From assembly GCA_031281385.1 (NCBI GenBank), contig JAITFL010000031.1, positions 1-15,215 on the forward strand: DNA of 15,215 nucleotides, read 5' to 3'. Source of the stretch: Holophagales bacterium (GTDB lineage Bacteria; Acidobacteriota; Holophagae; Holophagales; Holophagaceae). The position numbers were made by a program, and so were the translations under genes. Below the pieces are notes generated by a model. The model saw only the letters and a program-made list of their open reading frames with translations, searched no databases and had not been told where the DNA came from. This document shows, piece after piece, positions 1 to 7,047 of this stretch (the stretch's first letter is position 1; every line of letters starts with the position of its first letter).

Positions 1-2049
1 GAAATACCCAACTTGGCATTCATGGGTACCAACGTAGTCAGCGGCAGCGCGTCGGGCGTGGTTGTGGCCGTGGGGGACGACACCATTTTTGGCGAAATGG
101 CCAAGCATGTCACCGACAAGCCCGTGCAGACCAGCTTTGAAAAAGGCGTCAACTCTGTCTCTTGGCTGCTCATCAGGTTCATGCTGGTGATGGTTCCCAT
201 CGTGCTATTCGCCAACGGCTTTACAAAAGGCGATTGGACTCAGGCCGCGCTCTTCGCTCTATCAGTGGCAGTTGGGCTAACTCCAGAGATGCTCCCCATG
301 ATCGTCAGCACCTGCCTAGCCAAGGGCGCAGTGGCTATGTCAAAGCAAAAGACCATCATCAAGAACCTGAACTCAATCCAAAACCTTGGTTCGATGAATA
401 TCTTGTGTACAGACAAGACTGGCACCCTCACCCAAGACAAGGTCGTCCTCCAGTACCACCTCAACATTCATGGAGAAGAAGATCTGCGGGTACTGCGCCA
501 TGCCTTTTTGAATAGCTGGTACCAGACGGGGCTAAAAAATTTGATGGACGTGGCCATCATAGACAGAACCCAACTAGAGCAAGAGACCCATGCAGAGATG
601 CGCGACCTGGCAAACAAATACACGAAATTGGACGAAATACCATTCGACTTTGTGCGACGCCGCATGAGCGTTGTGGTAACAGATGGCAAGACGCAGATGA
701 TAACCAAGGGTGCTGTGGAAGAAATGCTGGCCGTTAGCAGCTTTGCGGAGTACGATGGCAAGGTTCACCCCCTGACAGATGAAATAAGGGCCTACATCCT
801 TCGCAAGGTTGACGACCTCAACGATGACGGTATGAGGGTAATAGCGGTGGCCCAAAAGACAAACCCATCCCCCGTAGGGGCGTTTTCGGTGGCTGACGAA
901 TCGGACATGGTGCTGATGGGCTATTTGGCTTTCTTGGACCCCCCAAAGGAATCCACGTCCAAGGCTGTAAAAGCACTGGGCGAACTGGGCGTGGGCATCA
1001 AAATCCTCACTGGCGACAACGACAAAGTGACGCGCTGCGTGTGTCGCCAAGTGGGAATACCAGTTGACAGCATATTGCTGGGCCCCGACCTAGACAACCT
1101 GTCAGACGAAGATTTGAAAAAAACCGCCGAAAGCACAAGCGTATTCGCCAAGCTGTCGCCAGAGCAAAAGGGCAGGGTCATCGCGGCGCTCCGCGACAAT
1201 GGGCACAGCGTTGGCTACATGGGTGACGGAATAAATGACGCAGCCGCCATCAAAGCCTCTGACGTCGGCATCTCCGTTGACAACGCTGTTGACATAGCCA
1301 AAGAATCCGCAGACGTCATCCTTTTGGAAAAAGACCTGATGGTACTGGAAAGGGGAATAATAGAAGGCCGTAAGACGTACGCCAACATGATCAAGTACAT
1401 CAAAATGACAGCCAGCTCCAACTTTGGCAACATGCTATCCGTGCTTGCCGCAAGCGCGTTTTTGCCCTTCCTGCCCATGATGCCCATACACCTGATCTTG
1501 CTCAACTTGATCTACGACCTGTCCTGCACTGCCATCCCTTGGGACAACGTTGACAAAGAGTATCTAGCTGTTCCGCGCAAATGGGATGCGACGTCCATTG
1601 GCAAGTTCATGATATGGATAGGGCCTACCAGCTCGGTCTTTGACATCACGACATACCTTTTGATGTTCTTTGTCATCTGCCCAGCAGTCTGCGGCGGCAT
1701 GTACCACCAAATAGAAGCTGACACCGCAACGCGGGTGTTGTTCATAGCGGTCTTCCAAGCGGGCTGGTTCATCGAGTCAATGTGGAGCCAAACCTTGGTT
1801 ATCCACATGATACGCACCCCCAAGATACCCTTCATCCAAAGCCACGCCTCAGCCGCCGTTACATTCATATCGTTCACCGGCATCGCCGTTTTGACCACGA
1901 TACCATTCACCCGTTTCGGCAAATCCATCGGGCTTGCCGAATTGCCGACGGAGTTTTTCGCCTACCTGGCTGCAACTGTATTCCTGTACATGGTGCTAGT
2001 AACTTTCTTTAAGAGGATATTCATCCGCAGGTACGGGGAGCTTCTGTGA
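1..2049 (+). CDS. mgtA: Mg2+-importing P-type ATPase MgtA, 5'-truncated by window edge
   Basis: P3-type ATPase that imports Mg2+ across the inner membrane using ATP. The open frame runs in from base 1, so the N-terminus (I estimate about 230-240 residues, by comparison with the ~900-residue family) lies outside; the TTG at 13 is not the true start. Visible in order: the end of the actuator domain; membrane segment M3/M4 with LTPEMLP, the M4 ion-site region; the phosphorylation motif DKTGTLTQD (aspartate codon at 412-414); the nucleotide-binding domain with the ITKGA element; the hinge GDGINDAAA near 1225; then the C-terminal membrane bundle from about 1400, with the MgtA-like stretch [19 protein letters not shown]. 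Close similarity to enterobacterial MgtA ([18 protein letters not shown]) favours Mg2+ over other P-type substrates. All key residues seen are intact. The gene ends in TGA and repeat module A begins 8 bases later. Confidence 0.95.
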   Translation, partial: EIPNLAFMGTNVVSGSASGVVVAVGDDTIFGEMAKHVTDKPVQTSFEKGVNSVSWLLIRFMLVMVPIVLFANGFTKGDWTQAALFALSVAVGLTPEMLPMIVSTCLAKGAVAMSKQKTIIKNLNSIQNLGSMNILCTDKTGTLTQDKVVLQYHLNIHGEEDLRVLRHAFLNSWYQTGLKNLMDVAIIDRTQLEQETHAEMRDLANKYTKLDEIPFDFVRRRMSVVVTDGKTQMITKGAVEEMLAVSSFAEYDGKVHPLTDEIRAYILRKVDDLNDDGMRVIAVAQKTNPSPVGAFSVADESDMVLMGYLAFLDPPKESTSKAVKALGELGVGIKILTGDNDKVTRCVCRQVGIPVDSILLGPDLDNLSDEDLKKTAESTSVFAKLSPEQKGRVIAALRDNGHSVGYMGDGINDAAAIKASDVGISVDNAVDIAKESADVILLEKDLMVLERGIIEGRKTYANMIKYIKMTASSNFGNMLSVLAASAFLPFLPMMPIHLILLNLIYDLSCTAIPWDNVDKEYLAVPRKWDATSIGKFMIWIGPTSSVFDITTYLLMFFVICPAVCGGMYHQIEADTATRVLFIAVFQAGWFIESMWSQTLVIHMIRTPKIPFIQSHASAAVTFISFTGIAVLTTIPFTRFGKSIGLAELPTEFFAYLAATVFLYMVLVTFFKRIFIRRYGELL

Positions 2050-2056
2050 GTCAATA

Positions 2057-2186
2057 GAGCCCACTGGCAAAATTCTTTTCGCGTTCATCGAAGTCATGCC
2101 CATGTATCAGCCCCTACATCGAAGCCATCTCCATGTATCAGCCCCTACATAGGGCAGTAGGCGAGGCGAGTACCCGGGGTCTGGGG
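2057..2186 (+). repeat. Repeat module A, left copy: two 31-bp tandem units plus 39-bp arm
   Basis: A conserved leader ending in ATTCTTTTCGCG is followed by two tandem 31-bp units (2086-2116 and 2117-2147). Each starts CATCGAAG and ends CAGCCCCTA. A 39-bp tail follows (2148-2186). The tail is a perfect inverted match to 8878-8916; the adjoining unit matches 8917-8947 with 3 mismatches, and the leader matches 9036-9062 inversely. The block starts right after the mgtA stop codon, just as the right copy starts right after the stop of the gene ending at 9067. Confidence 0.9.
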
Positions 2187-2346
2187 TGCAAGCGGGGCAG
2201 TGCGAAAACGACGCCGAACAAGCTAAAAACGCCCGTGGCAGCACTGGCGGCCAATGTGCCGCAGAGACCAACGGAGGATGTCTCGCGTATCCGGAGCGGA
2301 AGCGCAGGATACCGAGAACCTGCGAGCAATGCAACAAGCGAGTTCC
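2187..2346. other. Gene-free spacer inside the left repeat mosaic
   Basis: About 160 bases between modules A and C. I see no believable gene, RNA or hairpin of note here. The corresponding position on the right side of the block (8784-8877) is different in sequence, so this part of the mosaic is not shared between the two copies. Confidence 0.5.
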
Positions 2347-2773
2347 CCAGTTTAGCATCCGGGCGGGCTCCATGAACCGGAGCATGACAAGCCAAATTGC
2401 CGGGCCACCACCCCGAGCACGTAAGATAAGTGCCGGGCAAATACCCCAGCCGTGCGCCATTCCGCCCGATGCCACTGCCGGGCGAATGGTTAAGCATCCG
2501 GGCGGGCTCCATGAACCGGCGGTTGGCAATGCAGGTTGTTTGGCGGCAGACCCGAGCACGAAAGATACGTGTCATGCAAATAATCGCACCGGGCATCCAT
2601 TCTGCCCAATGAATCTGCCGGGCGAATGGTTCAGCATCCGGGCATCCGGCCGTGCTCCACGACCCGGCGCGAAACGAATCAAGTCACCGGGCCACCACCA
2701 CGAGCACGAAAGATACGTGCCGGGCAAATACCCTAACCGGGTGTCCATTCTGCCCAATGAATCCGCCGAGCTG
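2347..2773 (+). repeat. Repeat module C: three tandem ~140-bp units
   Basis: Three head-to-tail units: about 2354-2492, 2493-2632 and 2633-2773. Shared landmarks in order are AGCATCCGGGCGGGCTCCAT, GAACCGG, a variable middle, CGAGCACGAAAGATACGTG, CCGGGCAAATA, a CCATTCTGCCC-type block, and CTGCCGGGCGAATGGTT. Units differ by substitutions and small indels, so they are diverged rather than recently duplicated. The module is gene-free, and CCGGGC recurs several times within each unit. An inverted copy lies at 8553-8690 and a partial one at 2872-2960. Confidence 0.88.
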
Positions 2774-2784
2774 CACAACCGAGA

Positions 2785-2866
2785 TGCATGCTCCATATCC
2801 GCTCTCTGCTGGCGCAGCCGCATCCTTATCGCCGCGAAGCGGCCAACGACCACATTTTAGAGTCCA
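2785..2866 (-). repeat. Degenerate copy of repeat module B
   Basis: On the minus strand this stretch has the module B landmarks GACTCTAAAA and, further along, GCGCCAGCAGAGAGCGGATA, matching CGCCAGCGGTGAGCGGATAT of the good copies. The central part differs and contains its own small inverted repeat GCCGCTTCGCGGC. It sits directly upstream of a C unit, the same B-then-C order and relative orientation as at 8553-8784. Confidence 0.55.
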
Positions 2867-2871
2867 GTCCT

Positions 2872-2960
2872 GCATCCGGGCGGACTCCATGAACCGGCAC
2901 TAAACGAATCGAGCAACGGGAACGCCGCTTCCCGAACACGAAAGATATGGGTTTGGCGCA
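2872..2960 (+). repeat. Partial unit of repeat module C
   Basis: It starts GCATCCGGGCGGACTCCATG, then GAACCGG, TAAACGAATC and CGAACACGAAAGATA, aligning with roughly the first 90 bases of the C unit. The remaining bases to the dxs stop at 3036 contain no further repeat or clear terminator. Confidence 0.75.
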
Positions 2961-3035
2961 TGACTGCATTGCGTGTTCGGTCGGCGCGTTTGAATTGTCA
3001 TAAATGAGATGTCGTGGTCAGTGTCTTAAAATAGG

Positions 3036-4967
3036 TCATGGGTTAGTATCAGGTGTAAGCGGCCCTACAAACGCCTGTATTTTTTTGACGATCTCTTCGC
3101 TGTCCAGCCCTTCATTGTTCAGCAGAGTGTCAGTGGGGCCGTGCTGCACAATGTGGTCGGGGATGCCAAGGCGCAGCAGGGAAGCCTTTATGCCGCTGTC
3201 CAGCAAACATTCTGCCACTGCCGAGCCGAAGCCGCCTGGCAGGCAGCCCTCTTCAATGGTTACCACGCGCCCCGTGGTTTTTGCCCATTTGTTTATTAGT
3301 TCTTTGTCTATCGGCTTTGCGAATCTGGCGTTTATGACCGCGCATGAAATGCCGCTGGATTCTAGTATTGAAGCGGCTTCCATGGCCTTTGGCACCATCG
3401 TTCCAAGGGCGGCGATAGCGACGTCTTCCCCTTCTCTCAAAAGTTCGCCCTTGCCGATTAGGATGGGGACAAAATAGTCTTGGAGCGTAGCTCCTTGCGC
3501 GGCACCGCGTGGGTAGCGGATTGCCGTTGGCCCCTCGCAGTAGATGGCGGTGAACAGCATTTGCCTAAATTCGTTTTCGTCCTTTGGGGCCATGAGTATG
3601 ATGTTGGGCAGGCATCGCAGAAAGGCGATGTCGTACAGCCCGTGGTGCGTGGGGCCGTCCGCCCCCACTACTCCGGCCCTGTCCATGGCGAAGGTAACGG
3701 ATAGGTTTTGCAGGCAGACGTCGTGGAATATCTGGTCGAAGCCGCGCTGCAAAAAGGTCGAGTAAATAGCGCACACCGGCCTAAAGCCCTGGACGGCAAG
3801 CCCCGCAGCAAAGGTGACGGCATGCTGTTCGGCTATGCCTACGTCGAAGCAGCGCTCGGGGTGGGCCTCCTGAAAAATATTTAAGCCCGTGCCTTCCAGC
3901 ATCGCGGCAGAGATCGCCACAATTTTTTCGTCCTTGTTTGCCAATTCTGTCAATGTTTCGCCAAAAACTTTTGTGTAGGTGGGCGGCTTGGGCGTGGCGG
4001 TGGCAAGTTCGCGGTGCGTTGACTCCCCCGACGCTGCATCGAAAGAGTCTATGCCGTGCCACTTTAGCGGGTCTTTTTCGGAATGTTCGTACCCATAGCC
4101 CTTCTTGGTTTGCACGTGCAGGAGCACGGGGCCCTCCTGCATCTTTTCTTTGGCCTCGGCTATGTAGTGGTTGATGGATTTCATGTTGTGGCCATTGACG
4201 GGCCCAATGTACCTAAAGCCCAAGTCTTCAAACAATAGGCCTGGCACCGCAATTCGCTTAACCGCTTCTTGGCCGCCCTCTGCAAACCTTGTGAGGACGC
4301 GCCGCAGCGTACCCAAGGGGATGGCGTTGATGGCCTTTTCTATTCTGTCCTGCCACTTGTGGTAGTACTGGCCGGAGATGATCTGGTTCAGGTACCCTTG
4401 CAGGCTGCCTACGTTGGGGTTGATGCTCATGTCGTTGTCGTTGAGTATCACCAAGAATCGCTTTGTCTTTAGGTACCCCGCTTGGTTCAGCGATTCAAAC
4501 GCTAGGCCCGAAGTCATGCTCCCATCGCCGATGACGGCAATGCAGGTATAGTCCAATTTTTGCAAGTCTCTTGCTTTGGCCATGCCAAGGGCCGCAGCGA
4601 TGCTTGTGCTGGAGTGCCCCGCCCCAAAGTGGTCGTACTGGCTCTCTTCCCGCTTCAAGAAGCCAGAAATCCCATTGTGCTTGCGTAGCGTGGAAAATTT
4701 TTTCCACCTCCCAGTAAGGACTTTGTGCGAATATGCTTGGTGCCCAACGTCCCAGACTATCCTATCTTCCAAAAAGTCAAAGGCGTGGAATAGCGCGACG
4801 GTCAGCTCCACGGTTCCCATGTTAGAGGCGAAGTGCCCCCCCGTTTCGCTGACAGAGTCAATGAGAAACTGCCTCACCTCGTCGGCAAGGCTCTCCAGTT
4901 GGCTCAGCGTGAACATGCGGATGTGCTGGGGGGCCGTCAGCGATTCTAGTAGAGGGTACTGGCTCAA
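3036..4967 (-). CDS. dxs: 1-deoxy-D-xylulose-5-phosphate synthase
   Basis: DXS condenses pyruvate and glyceraldehyde 3-phosphate to DXP, the first step of the MEP isoprenoid pathway, in the cytoplasm with thiamine diphosphate and Mg2+. With the start chosen here it is 643 residues, normal for the family. Visible: SETGGHFASN with the catalytic-site histidine (H45); DVGHQAY; the ThDP/Mg2+ motif GDGSMTSG (147-149) to N176 of NDNDMSI; HVQTKKGYGY; the pyrimidine-domain glutamate in DVGIAEQHAV; DRAGVVGADGPTHHG; and a C-terminal transketolase domain. I chose TTG at 4967 over the more upstream ATG at 5039. TTG overlaps the ispA stop (TTGA), has GAGGG four bases upstream, and gives the usual N-terminus; the longer form would add 24 non-homologous residues inside ispA. 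Last gene of xseB-ispA-dxs. Confidence 0.96.
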   Translation of the reverse strand: MSQYPLLESLTAPQHIRMFTLSQLESLADEVRQFLIDSVSETGGHFASNMGTVELTVALFHAFDFLEDRIVWDVGHQAYSHKVLTGRWKKFSTLRKHNGISGFLKREESQYDHFGAGHSSTSIAAALGMAKARDLQKLDYTCIAVIGDGSMTSGLAFESLNQAGYLKTKRFLVILNDNDMSINPNVGSLQGYLNQIISGQYYHKWQDRIEKAINAIPLGTLRRVLTRFAEGGQEAVKRIAVPGLLFEDLGFRYIGPVNGHNMKSINHYIAEAKEKMQEGPVLLHVQTKKGYGYEHSEKDPLKWHGIDSFDAASGESTHRELATATPKPPTYTKVFGETLTELANKDEKIVAISAAMLEGTGLNIFQEAHPERCFDVGIAEQHAVTFAAGLAVQGFRPVCAIYSTFLQRGFDQIFHDVCLQNLSVTFAMDRAGVVGADGPTHHGLYDIAFLRCLPNIILMAPKDENEFRQMLFTAIYCEGPTAIRYPRGAAQGATLQDYFVPILIGKGELLREGEDVAIAALGTMVPKAMEAASILESSGISCAVINARFAKPIDKELINKWAKTTGRVVTIEEGCLPGGFGSAVAECLLDSGIKASLLRLGIPDHIVQHGPTDTLLNNEGLDSEEIVKKIQAFVGPLTPDTNP

Positions 4968-5869
4968 TTTGCCCTCGCGGATAAATAACGCGCCCAAACT
5001 ATTAGTGATTGCGGATTCGGTGTTTGCTGCAGCTTGCATATCGCTCTTTCCGTAGCGTCCAAAAGCGCTTTTTTGGCCCCGTCTAGGCCAAGCAGCTTTG
5101 GATATGTGATTTTGTCATTTTTGTCGTCTTTTCCAACATTTTTGCCCATGGCGTCGGCAGTGGAAGTAGCATCTAGGATGTCGTCCATTATCTGAAACGC
5201 CAGCCCAAGCGCGTCTCCGGCTTCCCCAAGTATCTTGCGCCCTGCGTTGTCCGCCCCTGCAGCTATGCCGCCCAGTTCCAGCGAGGCCCTTAGGAGTGCG
5301 CCCGTTTTTAGGCGGTGGATTAGCTGCAGATGCTCTTGGCCGTATGGTTTTCCTGACCTCACTAGGCCCTCGCCCTCTAAGTCTAGGCTCTGCCCCCCGA
5401 CCATGCCCCGCCAGCCAGCGGCCTCGGCCAGCGTCCCTATAGCCTCCACTCTTTGCTGCGGCGAAAGCGAACCGTCCCGCGCCAGCATGTCAAACGCTTC
5501 TGTCAAAAGGCCATCGCCCGCAAGTATGGCCTGCCCCTCGCCGAACACCTTGTGGTTGGTCGGCTTGCCCCGCCGCAGGTAGTCGTTGTCCATCGCCGGC
5601 AGGTCATCGTGGATAAGGCTGTACGTGTGGATATATTCCAACGCAACGGCGCAGGGCAGGGCGGATTTTGCGTTTGCGCCAAATGATTCCGCGGCCAAAA
5701 GGCATAGCACGGGCCTCACCCGCTTGCCCCCTGCCTCTAGGCTGTAGCGCATGGACTCTCGGATTGTAGATGCTTCGTCGCCAGACAGGGGCGCCAAAAG
5801 AGCCGCTTCCACCATTGGCAAAAGACGCTCAACGTCCGCCTTTACAGCGGCTTCAAATTGAGCCGTCAC
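4964..5869 (-). CDS. ispA: Farnesyl diphosphate synthase (polyprenyl synthetase family)
   Basis: A trans-prenyltransferase that adds isopentenyl diphosphate to DMAPP/GPP to make farnesyl diphosphate for undecaprenyl and quinone tails. It has 301 residues, typical of IspA. Visible: GGKRVRP (47-53); the first Asp-rich motif DDLPAMD (88-94); GKPTNHKVFGE; GGQSLDLE (158-165), then KTGALL; the second Asp-rich motif DDILD (229-233); and a late GKDDKNDKITYP segment. The bacterial FPPS-like first motif with YSLIH before it suggests a C15 product, though chain length is inferred. The start is GTG at 5869, sharing GTGA with the xseB stop; AAGGGG lies upstream. Its stop overlaps the dxs start, so the pathway neighbours are coupled. 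Confidence 0.94.
   Translation of the reverse strand: MTAQFEAAVKADVERLLPMVEAALLAPLSGDEASTIRESMRYSLEAGGKRVRPVLCLLAAESFGANAKSALPCAVALEYIHTYSLIHDDLPAMDNDYLRRGKPTNHKVFGEGQAILAGDGLLTEAFDMLARDGSLSPQQRVEAIGTLAEAAGWRGMVGGQSLDLEGEGLVRSGKPYGQEHLQLIHRLKTGALLRASLELGGIAAGADNAGRKILGEAGDALGLAFQIMDDILDATSTADAMGKNVGKDDKNDKITYPKLLGLDGAKKALLDATERAICKLQQTPNPQSLIVWARYLSARAN
4968..4976 (-). promoter_or_regulatory. Ribosome binding site deciding the dxs start
   Basis: The minus strand reads GAGGG, then CAAA, then the TTG start at 4967. The site lies within the last codons of ispA. The TTG start and ispA TGA stop share bases, which favours translational coupling. Confidence 0.65.
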
Positions 5870-6102
5870 TCCTCGTCCCCTTCAAGCGGCTCGGCGCTGT
5901 ACTCGCCGCCCAGGCCCTGCCTAAGGACTTCCACCCTGCGCTGCGCCTCTGTCAGTTGCAGTTGCAGCGACTCGGACAGCTTTACGCCATCCTCGTAGCA
6001 TTTAAGGGCATCTTCTAGGCCCAAGCCCCCGCCCTCCAGCTTCTGCACTAGGGCCTCCAGCTTGTCCAGCCCCTTGTCGAATGAAAGTCCGTCATCGCCC
6101 AT
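5866..6102 (-). CDS. xseB: Exodeoxyribonuclease VII small subunit
   Basis: A small helical subunit that assembles with XseA to form exonuclease VII, which degrades single-stranded DNA to acid-insoluble oligonucleotides. At 78 residues it has normal family length. It has the characteristic LSFDKGLDKLEALVQKLE and GLGLEDALKCYEDGVKL, then a coiled-coil-like helix LQLQLTEAQRRVEVL and an acidic tail. First gene of xseB-ispA-dxs, a frequent bacterial gene order; the large subunit gene is not in the window. The ATG at 6102 gives the conserved N-terminus but has no Shine-Dalgarno sequence, and a perfect TATAAT lies only 7 bases upstream. The mRNA may therefore be leaderless. Confidence 0.94.
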   Translation of the reverse strand: MGDDGLSFDKGLDKLEALVQKLEGGGLGLEDALKCYEDGVKLSESLQLQLTEAQRRVEVLRQGLGGEYSAEPLEGDEE

Positions 6103-6109
6103 AGTTAAT

Positions 6110-6115
6110 ATTATA
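6110..6115 (-). promoter_or_regulatory. Candidate -10 box for the xseB-ispA-dxs operon
   Basis: The minus strand reads TATAAT seven bases before the xseB ATG, placing transcription start at or next to the start codon. I find no good -35 at 16-18 bp spacing; that interval is occupied by the hairpin at 6116-6152. The call rests on one hexamer plus the missing ribosome binding site. Confidence 0.4.
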
Positions 6116-6152
6116 GAGCCAATTGCAAAACCAAGGGTTTTGCAATTGGCTC
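6116..6152 (-). terminator. 17-bp perfect hairpin between the DUF4412-like gene and xseB
   Basis: GAGCCAATTGCAAAACC and its exact complement are separated by a 3-base loop. It begins 21 bases after the upstream gene's stop (6174), as expected for a terminator, but it lacks a U-run: the following bases are TCTATAATATTA. It may end the upstream transcript, act as an operator over the xseB promoter, or both. Confidence 0.6.
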
Positions 6153-6173
6153 AGATGAAATTGCTACCGTTGT

Positions 6174-6953
6174 TTATTTCTTTTTCGCCGATTTTTGAAG
6201 CTCTTCCACCATTTTTTTGCCAGCGTCCTCCATTTTGTAGCCCTTGGGCAGTTCAAACATGGATGCAGGAATGGACCCTGTTTCTATTTTGGTGGCCTCC
6301 AGCAGCGTCTTTGTGGTAATGCCCATCATTGACATTTCTGTTTCTGTTTTCAGTTGGACGCCTTTGATTTTGGCCATCTCCGGCAAGAGCTTTGCAATCA
6401 TATCTCCCATGCCGGGCGCTGCAATGGACATGGCGTCTTTTAGCTGGCTCCCCTTTTCCCAAGCGCTCTTTGGTATTGGCACATCTAGGCTGGGGTCTGC
6501 GCTGATGACGTACGCGGTTTTCCCCATCGTGATCTTCCACTTGTCGCAGGTTCTTCCGGCTACGGTTGCTTTTCCGAGCTTTTCAGTTTTGACCGTGCCG
6601 CCGCTCCCGAACATGGCTTCCATCATTTTTTTAGTTTGCGGGTCAACGTTCTGCGCTTGGGCCGAGACCAATTTCATGGCTTTCAGCATATCGTCCAGCG
6701 TGAACTTGGAAATCGTTTTTTTCTTGTGGTCAATCTGGTACGTGGTAAGGTCCTTGTAGTCGGTCAGGGAGTCCAATTTTTCTTGGTTGTTGTTGACTCG
6801 CTGGAACCGGGAGGAATAGTAGTGAACCGACTCGCTCTTTTGCGTTGTTGACATGGCTTTTGTTTCTTGCTTGTAGGTGATCTTCAGGTCTCCCGCAAAC
6901 AGTTGGCCGGCCAGCGCGGCTATGGCGAGCGCGGCAAGGATGTGTTTTTTCAT
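6174..6953 (-). CDS. Exported DUF4412-like protein
   Basis: This 259-residue protein has a clear Sec signal peptide: MKKH, a hydrophobic core, and cleavage likely after LFA at residue 20. It is therefore predicted to act in the periplasm or at the envelope. The body alternates short beta-like segments (DLKITYKQET, TTYQIDHKKKTISKF) with a segment TVAGRTCDKWKITMGKTAYV, resembling the 'G-x-x-C-x-K-W/Y' region of DUF4412 proteins; the tail is lysine-rich (QKSAKKK). No catalytic motif is visible and the family has no established function, so none is assigned. The ATG at 6953 is chosen because GGGGAGG lies 6 bases upstream. An earlier in-frame ATG at 6968 would put that site inside the gene. It is divergent from the NtrC-type regulator, with a 94-base gap. 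Confidence 0.65.
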   Translation of the reverse strand: MKKHILAALAIAALAGQLFAGDLKITYKQETKAMSTTQKSESVHYYSSRFQRVNNNQEKLDSLTDYKDLTTYQIDHKKKTISKFTLDDMLKAMKLVSAQAQNVDPQTKKMMEAMFGSGGTVKTEKLGKATVAGRTCDKWKITMGKTAYVISADPSLDVPIPKSAWEKGSQLKDAMSIAAPGMGDMIAKLLPEMAKIKGVQLKTETEMSMMGITTKTLLEATKIETGSIPASMFELPKGYKMEDAGKKMVEELQKSAKKK

Positions 6954-6959
6954 GTTGGG

Positions 6960-6966
6960 CCTCCCC
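6960..6966 (-). promoter_or_regulatory. Ribosome binding site deciding the DUF4412-like start
   Basis: GGGGAGG on the minus strand, 6 bases before ATG 6953. It overlaps the alternative ATG at 6968, arguing against that start. Confidence 0.6.
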
Positions 6967-7047
6967 ATAAAAATATGCCTAACTATTAGGATAGCATGCC
7001 CTTTTCACAGAGGCTGAAACAGGGGAGAATACAAATAAAGGATAGTA

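Noticed and set aside
574..1050. 158-codon frame antisense to mgtA
   Set aside because: Shadow of a strongly conserved P-type ATPase frame; no start signal.
2107..2596. Minus-strand open frames of about 150 codons across modules A and C
   Set aside because: Two different frames are open over the same repeats, with no ribosome binding site or conserved frame between repeat units.
2186..2860. 224-codon open frame on the plus strand in the repeat mosaic
   Set aside because: It reads through three diverged 140-bp repeat units whose indels change frame between units; composition is Pro/Arg/Gly-rich with no domain, as expected of GC-rich non-coding repeats.
4968..5039. 24-codon N-terminal extension of dxs from ATG 5039
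   Set aside because: It lies inside ispA, has no family similarity, and the TTG at 4967 is better placed.
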